From: Euptelea pleiosperma
Lineage: Eukaryota > Streptophyta > Magnoliopsida > Ranunculales > Eupteleaceae
DNA: 64,000 nt
Reading direction: 5' to 3'
NCBI GenBank assembly: GCA_035048495.1
Contig: CM068546.1
Coordinates: 16,870,435-16,934,434, forward strand
Below are positions 10,401 through 23,200 of this stretch, one piece after another; position 1 is the first letter of the stretch; the number at the start of each line of letters is the position of its first letter. The translations under genes were made by a program, and so were the position numbers. The notes below the pieces were generated by a model, which ran no database searches, had not been told where the DNA came from, and saw only the letters and a list, made by a program, of their open reading frames with translations.

Positions 10401-12207
10401 AGACGTTGACGCACGGATGGAGCTAACTTGTTTCGACAGTCATAAATCTTGTTCAAACACTTCAAATTTGTTGAAACAATTGTAATGGAAGAATTCGAGT
10501 CTAATTACGAGGTCCGGTTGAGCAAAAGTCACAAGTTATAGGCTTCGGAATGTAACACACAAACTGATTTCAATTTGAGACGTTGACGCACGGAAGGAGC
10601 TAACTTGTTTCGACAGTCATAAATCTTGTTCAAACACTTCAAATGTGTTGAAACAATTATAATGGAAGAATTTGAGTCTAATTACGAGGTCCGGTTGCGA
10701 AAAAGTCACAAGTTGTAGGCTTCGGAATGTAACACACAAACTGAGTCCAATTTGAGACGTTGACGCACGGATGGAGCTAACTTATTTCGACAGTGATAAA
10801 TCTTGTTCCAACACTTCAATTGTGTTGAAACAATTGTAATGGAAGAATTCGAGTCTAATTACGAGGTCCGGTTGCGAAAAAGTCACAAGTTATAGGCTTC
10901 TGAATGTAACACACAAACTGAGTCCAATTTGAGAAGTTGACGCACGGATGGAGCTAACTTGTTTCGACAGTCATAAATCTTGTTCAAACACTTCAAATGT
11001 TTTGAAACAATTGTATTGGAAGAATTCGAGTCTAATTACGAGGTCCGGTTGCGAAAAAGTCACAAGTTGTAGGCTTCGGAATGTAACACACAAACTGAGT
11101 CCAATTTGAGACGTTCACGCACGGATGGAGCTAACTTGTTTCGACTGTCCCAAATCTTGGTCCAACACTTCAAATGTGTTGAAACAATAGTAATGGAAGA
11201 ATTCGAGTCTCATTACGAGGTTCGGTTGCGAAAAAGTCAAAAGTTATAGGCTTCGGAATGTAACACACAAACTGAGTCCAATTTGAGACGTTGACGCACG
11301 GATGGAGCTAACTTGTTTCGACAGTCATAAATCTTGTTCAAACACTTCGAATGTGTTGAAACAATTGTAATGGAAGAATTCGAGTCTAATTACGAGGTCC
11401 GGTTGCGAAAAAGTCACAAGTTATAGGCTTCGGAATGTAACCCACAAACTGAGTCCAATTTGAGACGTTCACGCACGGATGGAGCTAACTTGTTTTGACT
11501 GTCCCGAATCTTGTTCCAACACTTCAAATATGTTGAAACAATAGTAATGGAAGAATTCGAGTCTAATTACGAGGTTCGGTTGCGAAAAAGTCACAAGTTA
11601 TAGGCTTCGCAATGTAACATACAAACTGAGTCCAATTTGAGACGTTGACGCACGGATGGAGCTAACTTGTTTTGACTGTCACGAATCTTGTTTCAACACT
11701 TCAAATGTGTTGCAACAATAGTAATGGAAGAGTTTGAGTCCAATTACGAGGTCCGGTTGCGAAAAAGTCACAAGTTATAGGCTTCGGAATGTAACACACA
11801 AACTGAGTCCAATTTGAGACGTTGACGCACGGATGGAGCTAACTTGTTTTGACTGTCACGAATCTTGTTTCAACACTTCAAATGTGTTGCAATGATAGTA
11901 ATGGATGAGTTTGAGTCCAATTACGAGGTCCGGTTGCGAAAAAGTCACAAGTTGTAGGCTTCGGAATGTAACACACAAACTGAGTCCAATTTGAGATGTT
12001 GACGCACGGATGGAGCTAACTTGTTTCGCCTATCCCGAATCTTGTTCCAATACTTGAAATGTGTTGAAACAATAGTAATGGAAGAATTCGAGTCTAATTA
12101 CGAGGTTCGGTTGCGAAAAAGTCACAAGTTATAGGCTTCGGAATGTAACATACAAACTGTGTCCAATTTGAGACGTTGACGCACGGATGGAGCTAACTTG
12201 TTTCGAC
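6724..12207 (+). repeat. Left block, copy 2
   Basis: Second copy of 1-5,484 at an offset of 6,723 bp, which equals 38 x 177 minus three shared-deletion monomers. The offset shifts by 1 bp between the insertion at about 8584 (GTCCACAAG) and the deletion at about 9704 (CACGACGG), then returns. At three sites (about 9855, 9993 and 10411) this copy differs from both copy 1 and the third copy at 12.2-14.6 kb, so it probably carries private changes or was made separately. Confidence 0.92.
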
Positions 12208-14583
12208 TGTCCCGAATCTTGTTCCAACACTTCAATTGTGCTGTAACAATAGTAATGGAAGAATTCGAGTCTAATTACGAGGTCCGGTTGCGAAAAAGTC
12301 ACAAGTTATAGGCTTCAGAATGTAACACACAAACTGAGTCCAATTTGAGACGTTGACGCACGGATGGAGCTAACTTGTTTTGACTATCACGAATCTTGTT
12401 GCAACACTTCAAATGTGTTGCAACAATAGTAATGGAAGAGTTTGAGTCCAATTACGAGGTCCGATTGCGAAAAAGTCACAAGTTATAGGCTTCGGAATGT
12501 AACACACAAACTGAGTCCAATTTGAGACGTTGACGCACGGATGGAGCTAACTTGTTTCGACAGTTATAAATCTTATTCAAACACTTCAAATGTGTTGAAA
12601 CAATTGTAATGGAAGAATTGGAGTCTAATTACGAGGTCCGGTTGCGAAAAAGTCACAAGTTATAGGCTTCGGAATGTAACACACAACTGAGTCCAATTTG
12701 AGAAGTTCACGGACGGATGGAGCTAACTTGTTTCAATTGTCCCGAATCTTGTTCCAACACTTCAAATATGTTGAAACAATAGTAATGGAAGAATTCGAGT
12801 CTAATTACGAGGTTCGGTTGCGAAAAAGTCACAAGTTATAGGCTTCGGAATGTAACATACAAACAGAGTCCAATTTGAGACGTTGACGCACGGATGGAGC
12901 TAACTTGTTTCGACAGTGAAAAATCTTGTTCCAACACTTCAATTGTGTTGAAACAATGGTAATGGAAGAATTCGAGTCTAATTACGAGGTCCGGTTGCGA
13001 AAAAGCCACAAGTTATAGGCTTCGGAATGTAACACACAAACTGAGTCTAATTTGAGACGTTCACGCACGGATGGAGCAAACTTGTTTCGACTGTCCCGAA
13101 TCTTGTTCCAACAGTTCAAATGTGTTGAAACAATAGTAATGGAAGAATTCGAGTCTAATTACAAGGTTCGATTGCGAAAAAGTCACAAGTTATAGGCTTC
13201 GGAATGTAACACACAAACTGAGTCCAATTTGAGACGTTGACTCACGGATGGAGCTAACTTGTTTCGCCTATCCCGAATCTTGTTCCAATGCTTCAAATGT
13301 GTTGAAACAATAATAATGGAAGAGTTTGAGTCCAATTACGAGGTCCGGTTACGAAAAAGTCACAAGTTATAGGCTTCAGAATGTAACACACAAACTGAGT
13401 CCAATTTGAGATGTTGACGCACGGATGGAGCTAACTTGTTTCGACAGTCATAAATCTTGTTCAAACACTTCAAATTTGTTGAAACAATTGTAATGGAAGA
13501 ATTCGAGTCTAATTACGAGGTCCGGTTGAGCAAAAGTCACAAGTTATAGGCTTCGGAATGTAACACACAAACTGATTTCAATTTGAGACGTTGACGCACG
13601 GAAGGAGGTAACTTGTTTCGACAGTCATAAATCTTGTTCAAACACTTCAAATGTGTTGAAACAATTATAATGGAAGAATTTGAGTCTAATTACGAGGTCC
13701 GGTTGCGAAAAAGTCACAAGTTGTAGGCTTCGGAATGTAACACACAAACTGAGTCCAATTTGAGACGTTGACGCACGGATGGAGCTAACTTATTTCGACA
13801 GTGATAAATCTTGTTCCAACACTTCAATTGTGTTGAAACAATTGTAATGGAAGAATTCGAGTCTAATTACGAGGTCCGGTTGCGAAAAAGTCACAAGTTA
13901 TAGGCTTCTGAATGTAACACACAAACTGAGTCCAATTTGATTCGTTGACGCACGGATGGAGCTAACTTGTTTCGACAGTCATAAATCTTGTTCAAACACT
14001 TCAAATGTTTTGAAACAATTGTATTGGAAGAATTCGAGTCTAATTACGAGGTCCGGTTGCGAAAAAGTCACAAGTTGTAGGCTTCGGAATGTAACACACA
14101 AACTGAGTCCAATTTGAGACGTTCACGCACGGATGGAGCTAACTTGTTTCGACTGTCCCAAATCTTGGTCCAACACTTCAAATGTGTTGAAACAATAGTA
14201 ATGGAAGAATTCGAGTCTCATTACGAGGTTCGGTTGCGAAAAAGTCAAAAGTTATTGGCTTCGGAATGTAACACACAAACTGAGTCCAATTTGAGACGTT
14301 GACGCACGGATGGAGCTAACTTGTTTCGACAGTCATAAATCTTGTTCAAACACTTCGAATGTGTTGAAACAATTGTAATGGAAGAATTCGAGTCTAATTA
14401 CGAGGTCCGGTTGCGAAAAAGTCACAAGTTATAGGCTTCGGAATGTAACCCACAAACTGAGTCCAATTTGAGACGTTCACGCACGGATGGAGCTAACTTG
14501 TTTTGACTGTCCCGAATCTTGTTCCAACACTTCAAATATGTTGAAACAATAGTAATGGAAGAATTCGAGTCTAATTACGAGGT
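12208..14583 (+). repeat. Left block, partial third copy
   Basis: Matches 2,477-4,852 at an offset of 9,731 bp (55 monomers) and also the corresponding part of copy 2 at an offset of about 3,007 bp (17 monomers). At three informative places (ACAAACAGAG near 12,870, AAAGCCAC near 13,005, GAGATGTTG near 13,408) it agrees with copy 1 and not with copy 2. It begins exactly where copy 2 stops matching copy 1, and it ends at 14,584, where the sequence switches to that of 5,561 onward. Private changes include GTTATTGGC near 14,254 and GATTCGTTG near 13,940. Confidence 0.88.
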
Positions 14584-16451
14584 CCGGTTGCGAAAAAGCC
14601 ACAAGTTATAGGCTTCGGAATGTAACACACAAACTGAGTCTAATTTGAGACGTTCACGAACGGATGGTGAAAACTTGTTTCGACTGTCCCGAATCTTGTT
14701 CCAACACTTCAAATGTGTTGAAACAATAGTAATGGAAGAATTCGAGTCTAATTACGAGGTTCGGTTGCGAAAAAGTCACAAGTTATAGGCTTCGGAATGT
14801 AACACACAAACTGAGTCCAATTTGAGACGTTGACGCACGGATGGAGCTAACTTGTTTCGCCTATCCCGAATCTTGTTCCAATACTTCAAATGTGTTGAAA
14901 CAATAATAATGGAAGAGTTTGAGTCCAATTACGAGGTCCGGTTCCGAAAAAGTCACAAGTTATAAGCTTCGGAATGTAACACACAAACTGAGTCCAATTT
15001 GAGACGTTGACGCACGGATGGAGCTAACTTGTTTTGACTATCACGAATCTTGTTTCAACACTTCAAATGTGTTGCAACAATAGTAATGGAAGAGTTTGAG
15101 TCCAATTACGAGGTCCGGTTGCGAAAAAGTCACAAGTTATAGGCTTCGGAATGTAACACACAAACTGAATCCAATTTGAGACGTTGACGCACGGATGGAG
15201 CTAACTTGTTTCGCCTATCCTGAATCTTGTTCCAATACTTCAGATGTGTTGAAACAATAATAATGGAAGAGTTTGAGTTCAATTACGAGGTCCGATTGCG
15301 AAAAAGTCACAAGTTATAGGCTTCGGAATGTAACACACAAACTGAGTCCAATTTGAGACGTTGACGCACGGATGGAGCTAACTTGTTTTGACTACCACGA
15401 ATCTTGTTTCAACACTTCAAATGTGTTGCAACAATAGTAATGGAAGAGTTTGAGTCCAATTACGAGGTCCGGTTGCGAAAAATTCACAAGTTATAGACTT
15501 CGGAATGTAACACACAAACTGAGTCCAATTTGAGACGTTGACGCACGGAAGGAGCTAACTTGTTTCGACAGTCATAAATCTTGTTCAAACACTTCAAATG
15601 TTTTGAAACAATTGTAATGGAAGAATTCGAGTCTAATTACGTGGTCCGGTTGCGAAAAAGTCACAAGTTATAGGCTTCGGAATGTAACACACAAACTGAG
15701 TCCAATTTGAGACGTTCACGCACGGATGGAGCTAACTTGTTTCGACTGTCCCGAATCTTGTTCCAACACTTCAAATGTTTTGAAAAAATAGTAATGGAAG
15801 AATTGGAGTCTAATTATGAGGTTCGGTTGCGAAAAAGTCACAAGTTATAGGCTTCGGAATGTAACACACAACTGAGTCCAATTTGAGACGTTCACGCACG
15901 GATGGAGCTAACTTGTTTCAACTGTCCCGAATCTTGTTCCAACACTTCAAATATGTTGAAACAATAGTAATGGAAGAATTCGAGTCTAATTACGAGGTTC
16001 GGTTGCGAAAAAGTCACAAGTTATAGGCTTCGGAATGTAACATACAAACTGAGTCCAATTTGAGACGTTGACGCACGGATGGAGCTAACTTGTTTCGACA
16101 GTGATAAATCTTGTTCCAACACTTCAATTGTGTTGAAACAATTGTAATGGAAGAATTCGAGTCTAATTACGAGGTCCGGTTGCGAAAAAGCCACAAGTTA
16201 TAGGCTTCGGAATGTGACACACAAACTGAGTCTAATTTGAGACGTTCACGCACGGATGGAGCAAACTTGTTTCGACTGTCCCGAATCTTGTTCCAACACT
16301 TCAAATGTGTTGAAACAATAGTAATGGAAGAATTCGAGTCTAATTACAAGGTTCGGTTGCGAAAAAGTCACAAGTTATAGGCTTCGGAATGTAACACACA
16401 AACTGAGTCCAATTTGAGACGTTGACGCACGGATGGAGCTAACTTGTTTCG
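14584..16451 (+). repeat. Junction piece, second copy
   Basis: Second copy of 5,561-7,428. It links the left blocks to the middle blocks. At 16,452 it departs from the left pattern: a type D monomer follows where the left block has type B. Private changes include ACTACCACG near 15,394 and AATGTGACAC near 16,216. Confidence 0.88.
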
Positions 16452-19400
16452 CCTATCCCGAATCTTGTTCCAATACTTCAAATGTGTTGAAAAAATAATA
16501 ATGGAAGAGTTTGAGTCCAATTACGAGGTTCGATTGCGAAAAAGTCACAAGTTATAGGCTTCGGAATGTAACACACAACTGAGTCCAATTTGAGACGTTC
16601 ACGCACGGATGGAGCTAACTTGTTTCAACTGTCCCGAATCTTGTTCCAACACTTCAAATATGTTGAAACAATAGTAATGGAAGAATTCGAGTCTAATTAC
16701 GAGGTTCGGTTGCGAAAAAGTCACAAGTTATAGGCTTCGGAATGTAACACACAAACTGAGTCCAATTTGAGACGTTGACGCACGGAAGGAGCTAACTTGT
16801 TTCGACAGTCATAAATCTTGTTCAAACACTTCAAATGTGTTGAAACAATTATAATGGAAGAATTCGAGTCTAATTACGAGGTCCGGTTGCGAAAAAGTCA
16901 CAAGTTGTAGGCTTCGGAATGTAACACACAAACTGAGTCCAATTTCAGACGTTGACGCACGGAAGGAGCTAACTTGTTTCGACAGTCATAAATCTTGTTC
17001 AAACACTTCAAATGTGTTGAAACAATTATAATGGAAGAATTCGAGTCTAATTACGAGGTCCGGTTGCGAAAAAGTCACAAGTTATAGGCTTCGGAATGTA
17101 ACACACAAACTGAGTCCAATTTGAGACGTTGACGCACGGATGGAGCTAACTTGTTTCGCCTATCCCGAATCTTGTTCCAATACTTCAAATGTGTTGAAAC
17201 AATAATAATGAAAGAGTTTGAGTCCAATTACGAGGTCCGGTTCCGAAAAAGTCACAAGTTATAGGCTTCGGAATGTAACACACAAACTAAGTCCAATTTG
17301 AGACGTTGACGCACGGATGGAGCTAACTTGTTTTGACTATCACGAATCTTGTTTCAACACTTCAAATGTGTTGCAACAATAGTAATGGAAGAGTTTGAGT
17401 CCAATTACGAGGTCCGGTTGCGAAAAAGTCACAAGTTATAGGCTTCGGAATGTAACACACAAACTGAATCCAATTTGAGACGTTGACGCACGGATGGAGC
17501 TAACTTGTTTCGCCTATCTTGAATCTTGTTCCAATACTTCAGATGTGTTGAAACAATAATAATGGAAGAGTTTGAGTTCAATTACGAGGTCCGATTGCGA
17601 AAAAGTCACAAGTTATAGGCTTCGGAATGTAACACACAAACTGAGTCCAATTTGAGACGTTGACGCACGGATGGAGCTAACTTGTTTTGACTATCACGAA
17701 TCTTGTTTCAACACTTCAAATGTGTTGCAACAATAGTAATGGGAGAGTTTGAGTCCAATTACGAGGTCCGGTTGCGAAAAATTCACAAGTTATAGACTTC
17801 GGAATGTAACACACAAACTGAGTCCAATTTGAGACGTTGACGCACGGATGGAGCTAACTTGTTTCGCCTATCCCGAATCTTGTTCCAATACTTCAAATGT
17901 GTTGAAACAATAATAATGGAAGAGTTTGAGTCCAATTACGAGGTCCGGTTCCGAAAAAGTCACAAGTTATAAGCTTCGGAATGTAACACACAAACTGAGT
18001 CCAATTTGAGACGTTGACGCACGGATGGAGCTAACTTATTTTGACTATCACGAATCTTGTTTCAACACTTCAAATGTGTTGCAACAATAGTAATGGAAGA
18101 GTTTGAGTCCAATTACGAGGTCCGGTTGCGAAAAAGTCAGAAGTTATAGGCTTCGGAATGTAACACACAAACTGAATCCAATTTGAGACGTTGACGCACG
18201 GATGGAGCTAACTTGTTTCGCCTATCCTGAATCTTGTTCCAATACTTCAGATGTGTTGAAACAATGATAATGGAAGAGTTTGAGTTCAATTACGAGGTCC
18301 GATTGCGAAAAAGTCACAAGTTATAGGCTTCGGAATGTAACACACAAACTGAGTCCAATTTGAGACGTTGACGCACGGATGGAGCTAACTTGTTTTGACT
18401 ATCACGAATCTTGTTTCAACACTTCAAATGTGTTGCAACAATAGTAATGGAAGAGTTTGAGTCCAATTACGAGGTCCGGTTGCGAAAAATTCACAAGTTA
18501 TAGACTTCGGAATGTAACACACAAACTGAGTCCAATTTGAGACGTTGACGCACGGAAGGAGCTAACTTGTTTCGACAGTCATAAATCTTGTTCAAACACT
18601 TCAAATGTTTTGAAACAATTGTAATGGAAGAATTCGAGTCTAATTACGTGGTCCGGTTGCGAAAAAGTCACAAGTTATAGGCTTCGGAATGTAACACACA
18701 AACTGAGTCCAATTTGAGACGTTCACGCACGGATGGAGCTAACTTGTTTCGACTGTCCCGAATCTTGTTCCAACACTTCAAATGTTTTGAAAAAATAGTA
18801 ATGGAAGAATTGGAGTCTAATTATGAGGTTCGGTTGCGAAAAAGTCACAAGTTATAGGCTTCGGAATGTAACACACAACTGAGTCCAATTTGAGACGTTC
18901 ACGCACGGATGGAGCTAACTTGTTTCAACTGTCCCGAATCTTGTTCCAACACTTCAAATATGTTGAAACAATAGTAATGGAAGAATTCGAGTCTAATTAC
19001 GAGGTCCGGTTGCGAAAAAGTCACAAGTTATAGGCTTCGGAATGTAACACACAAACTGAGTCCAATTTGAGACGTTGACGCACGGATGGAGCTAACTTGT
19101 TTCGCCTATCCCGAATCTTGTTCCAATACTTCAAATGTGTTGAAACAATAATAATGGAAGAGTTTGAGTCCAATTACGAGGTCCGGTTCCGAAAAAGTCA
19201 CAAGTTATAGGCTTCGGAATGTAACACACAAACTAAGTCCAATTTGAGACGTTGACGCACGGATGGAGCTAACTTGTTTTGACTATCACGAATCTTGTTT
19301 CAACACTTCAAATGTGTTGCAACAATAGTAATGGAAGAGTTTGAGTCCAATTACGAGGTCCGGTTGCGAAAAAGTCACAAGTTATAGGCTTCGGAATGTA

Positions 19401-20231
19401 ACACACAAACTGAATCCAATTTGAGACGTTGACGCACGGATGGAGCTAACTTGTTTCGCCTATCCTGAATCTTGTTCCAATACTTCAGATGTGTTGAAAC
19501 AATAATAATGGAAGAGTTTGAGTTCAATTACGAGGTCCGATTGCGAAAAAGTCACAAGTTATAGGCTTCGGAATGTAACACACAAACTGAGTCCAATTTG
19601 AGACGTTGACGCACGGATGGAGCTAACTTGTTTTGACTATCACGAATCTTGTTTCAACACTTCAAATGTGTTGCAACAATAGTAATGGAAGAGTTTGAGT
19701 CCAATTACGAGGTCCGGTTGCGAAAAATTCACAAGTTATAGACTTCGGAATGTAACACACAAACTGAGTCCAATTTGAGACGTTGACGCACGGAAGGAGC
19801 TAACTTGTTTCGACAGTCATAAATCTTGTTCAAACACTTCAAATGTTTTGAAACAATTGTAATAGAAGAATTCGAGTCTAATTACGTGGTCCGGTTGCGA
19901 AAAAGTCACAAGTTATAGGCTTCGGAATGTAACACACAAACTGAGTCCAATTTGAGACGTTCACGCACGGATGGAGCTAACTTGTTTCGACTGTCCCGAA
20001 TCTTGTTCCAACACTTCAAATGTTTTGAAAAAATAGTAATGGAAGAATTGGAGTCTAATTATGAGGTTCGGTTGCGAAAAAGTCACAAGTTATAGGCTTC
20101 GGAATGTAACACACAACTGAGTCCAATTTGAGACGTTCACGCACGGATGGAGCTAACTTGTTTCAACTGTCCCGAATCTTGTTCCAACACTTCAAATATG
20201 TTGAAACAATAGTAATGGAAGAATTCGAGTC
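14762..20231 (+). repeat. Middle block X, copy 1 (+10,080 bp)
   Basis: Matches 24,842-30,311 at a constant offset of 10,080 bp with no indels over about 5.47 kb. Shared unusual bases are AATAATAATGAAAG (17,209), CGCCTATCTTG (17,512), GTCAGAAG (18,139) and CAATGATAATGG (18,263). I noted about a dozen single-base differences, including 14,965, 15,212, 15,395, 15,619, 16,052, 16,216, 16,682, 17,742, 17,899, 18,028, 18,535 and 19,443. The match starts at the first base after GAGGT in a type A/B switch and ends at GAGTC(T/C). Confidence 0.9.
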
Positions 20232-23200
20232 TAATTACGAGGTTCGGTTGCGAAAAAGTCACAAGTTATAGGCTTCGGAATGTAACATACAAACTGAGTC
20301 CAATTTGAGACGTTGACGCACGGATGGAGCTAACTTGTTTCGACAGTGATAAATCTTGTTCCAACACTTCAATTGTGTTGAAACAATTGTAATGGAAGAA
20401 TTCGAGTTTAATTACGAGGTCCGGTAGCGAAAAAGCCACAAGTTATAGGCTTCGGAATGTAACACACAAACTGAGTCTAATTTGAGACGTTCACGCACGG
20501 ATGGAGCAAACTTGTTTCGACTGTCCCGAATCTTGTTCCAACACTTCAAATGTGTTGAAACAATAGTAATGGAAGAATTCGAGTCTAATTACAAGGTTGG
20601 GTTGCGAAAAAGTCACAAGTTATAGGCTTCGGAATGTAACACACAAACTGAGTCCAATTTGAGACGTTGACGCACGGATGGAGCTAACTTGTTTCGCCTA
20701 TCCCGAATCTTGTTCCAATACTTCAAATGTGTTGAAACAATAATAATGGAAGAGTTTGAGTCCAATTACGAGGTTCGATTGCGAAAAAGTCACAAGTTAT
20801 AGGCTTCGGAATGTAACACACAACTGAGTCCAATTTGAGACGTTCACGCACGGATGGAGCTAACTTGTTTCGACAGTCATAAATCTTGTTCAAACACTTC
20901 AAATGTGTTGAAACAATAGTAATGGAAGAATTCGAGTCTAATTACGAGGTTCGGTTGCGAAAAAGTCACAAGTTATAGGCTTCGGAATGTAACACACAAA
21001 CTGAGTCCAATTTGAGACGTTGACGCACGGAAGGAGCTAACTTGTTTCGACAGTCATAAATCTTGTTCAAACACTTCAAATGTGTTGAAACAATTATAAT
21101 GGAAGAATTCGAGTCTAATTACGAGGTCCGGTTGCGAAAAAGTCACAAGTTGTAGGCTTCGGAATGTAACACACAAACTGAGTCCAATTTGAGACGGTGA
21201 CGCACGGAAGGAGCTAACTTGTTTTGACAGTCATAAATCTTGTTCAAACACTTCAAATGTGTTGAAACAATTATAATGGAAGAATTCGAGTCCAATTACG
21301 AGGTCCGGTTGCGAAAAAGTCACAAGTTATAGGCTTCGGAATGTAACACACAAACTGAGTCCAATTTGAGACGTTGACGCACGGATGGAGCTAACTTGTT
21401 TCGCCTATCCCGAATCTTGTTCCAATACTTCAAATGTGTTGAAACAATAATAATGGAAGAGTTTGAGTCCAATTACGAGGTCCGGTTCCGAAAAAGTCAC
21501 AAGTTATAGGCTTCGGAATGTAACACACAAACTGAGTCCAATTTGAGATGTTGACGCACGGATGGAGCTAACTTGTTTTGACTATCACGAATCTTGTTTC
21601 AACACTTCAAATGTGTTGCAACAATAGTAATGGAAGAGTTTGAGTCCAATTACGAGGTCCGGTTGCGAAAAAGTCACAAGTTATAGGCTTCGGAATGTAA
21701 CACACAAACTGAATCCAATTTGAGACGTTGACGCACGGATGGAGCTAACTTGTTTCGCCTATCCTGAATCTTGTTCCAATACTTCAGATGTGTTGAAACA
21801 ATAATAATGGAAGAGTTTGAGTTCAATTACGAGGTCCGATTGCGAAAAAGTCACAAGTTATAGGCTTCGGAATGTAACACACAAACTGAGTCCAATTTGA
21901 GACGTTGACGCACGGATGGAGCTAACTTGTTTTGACTATCACGAATCTTGTTTCAACACTTCAAATGTGTTGCAACAATAGTAATGGAAGAGTTTGAGTC
22001 CAATTACGAGGTCCGGTTGCGAAAAATTCACAAGTTATAGACTTCGGAATGTAACACACAAACTGAGTCCAATTTGAGACGTTGACGCACGGAAGGAGCT
22101 AACTTGTTTCGACAGTCATAAATCTTGTTCAAACACTTCAAATGTTTTGAAACAATTGTAATGGAAGAATTCGAGTCTAATTACGTGGTCCGGTTGCGAA
22201 AAAGTCACAAGTTATAGGCTTCGGAATGTAACACACAAACTGAGTCCAATTTGAGACGTTCACGCACGGATGGAGCTAACTTGTTTCGACTGTCCCGAAT
22301 CTTGTTCCAACACTTCAAATGTTTTGAAAAAATAGTAATGGAAGAATTGGAGTCTAATTATGAGGTTCGGTTGCGAAAAAGTCACAAGTTATAGGCTTCG
22401 GAATGTAACACACAACTGAGTCCAATTTGAGACGTTCACGCACGGATGGAGCTAACTTGTTTCAACTGTCCCGAATCTTGTTCCAACACTTCAAATATGT
22501 TGAAACAATAGTAATGGAAGAATTCGAGTCTAATTACGAGGTTCGGTGGCGAAAAAGTCACAAGTTATAGGCTTCGGAATGTAACATACAAACTGAGTCC
22601 AATTTGAGACGTTGACGCACGGATGGAGCTAACTTGTTTTGACAGTGATAAATCTTGTTCCAACACTTCAATTGTGTTGAAACAGTTGTAATGGAAGAAT
22701 TCGAGTCTAATTACAAGGTTCGGTTGCGAAAAAGTCACAAGTTATAGGCTTCGGAATGTAACACACAAACTGAGTCCAATTTGAGACGTTGACGCACGGA
22801 TGGAGCTAACTTGTTTCGCCTATCCCGAATCTTGTTCCAATACTTCAAATGTGTTGAAACAATAATAATGGAAGAGTTTGAGTCCAATTACGAGGTTCGG
22901 TTGCGAAAAAGTCACAAGTTATAGGCTTCGGAATGTAACACACAACTGAGTCCAATTTGAGACGTTCACGCACGGATGGAGCTAACTTGTTTCAACTGTC
23001 CCGAATCTTGTTCCAACACTTCAAATATGTTGAAACAATAGTAATGGAAGAATTCGAGTCTAATTACGAGGTTCGGTTGCGAAAAAGTCACAAGTTATAG
23101 GCTTTGGAATGTAACACACAAACTGAGTCCAATTTGAGACGTTGACGCACGGAAGGAGCTAACTTGTTTCGACAGTCATAAATCTTGTTCAAACACTTCA

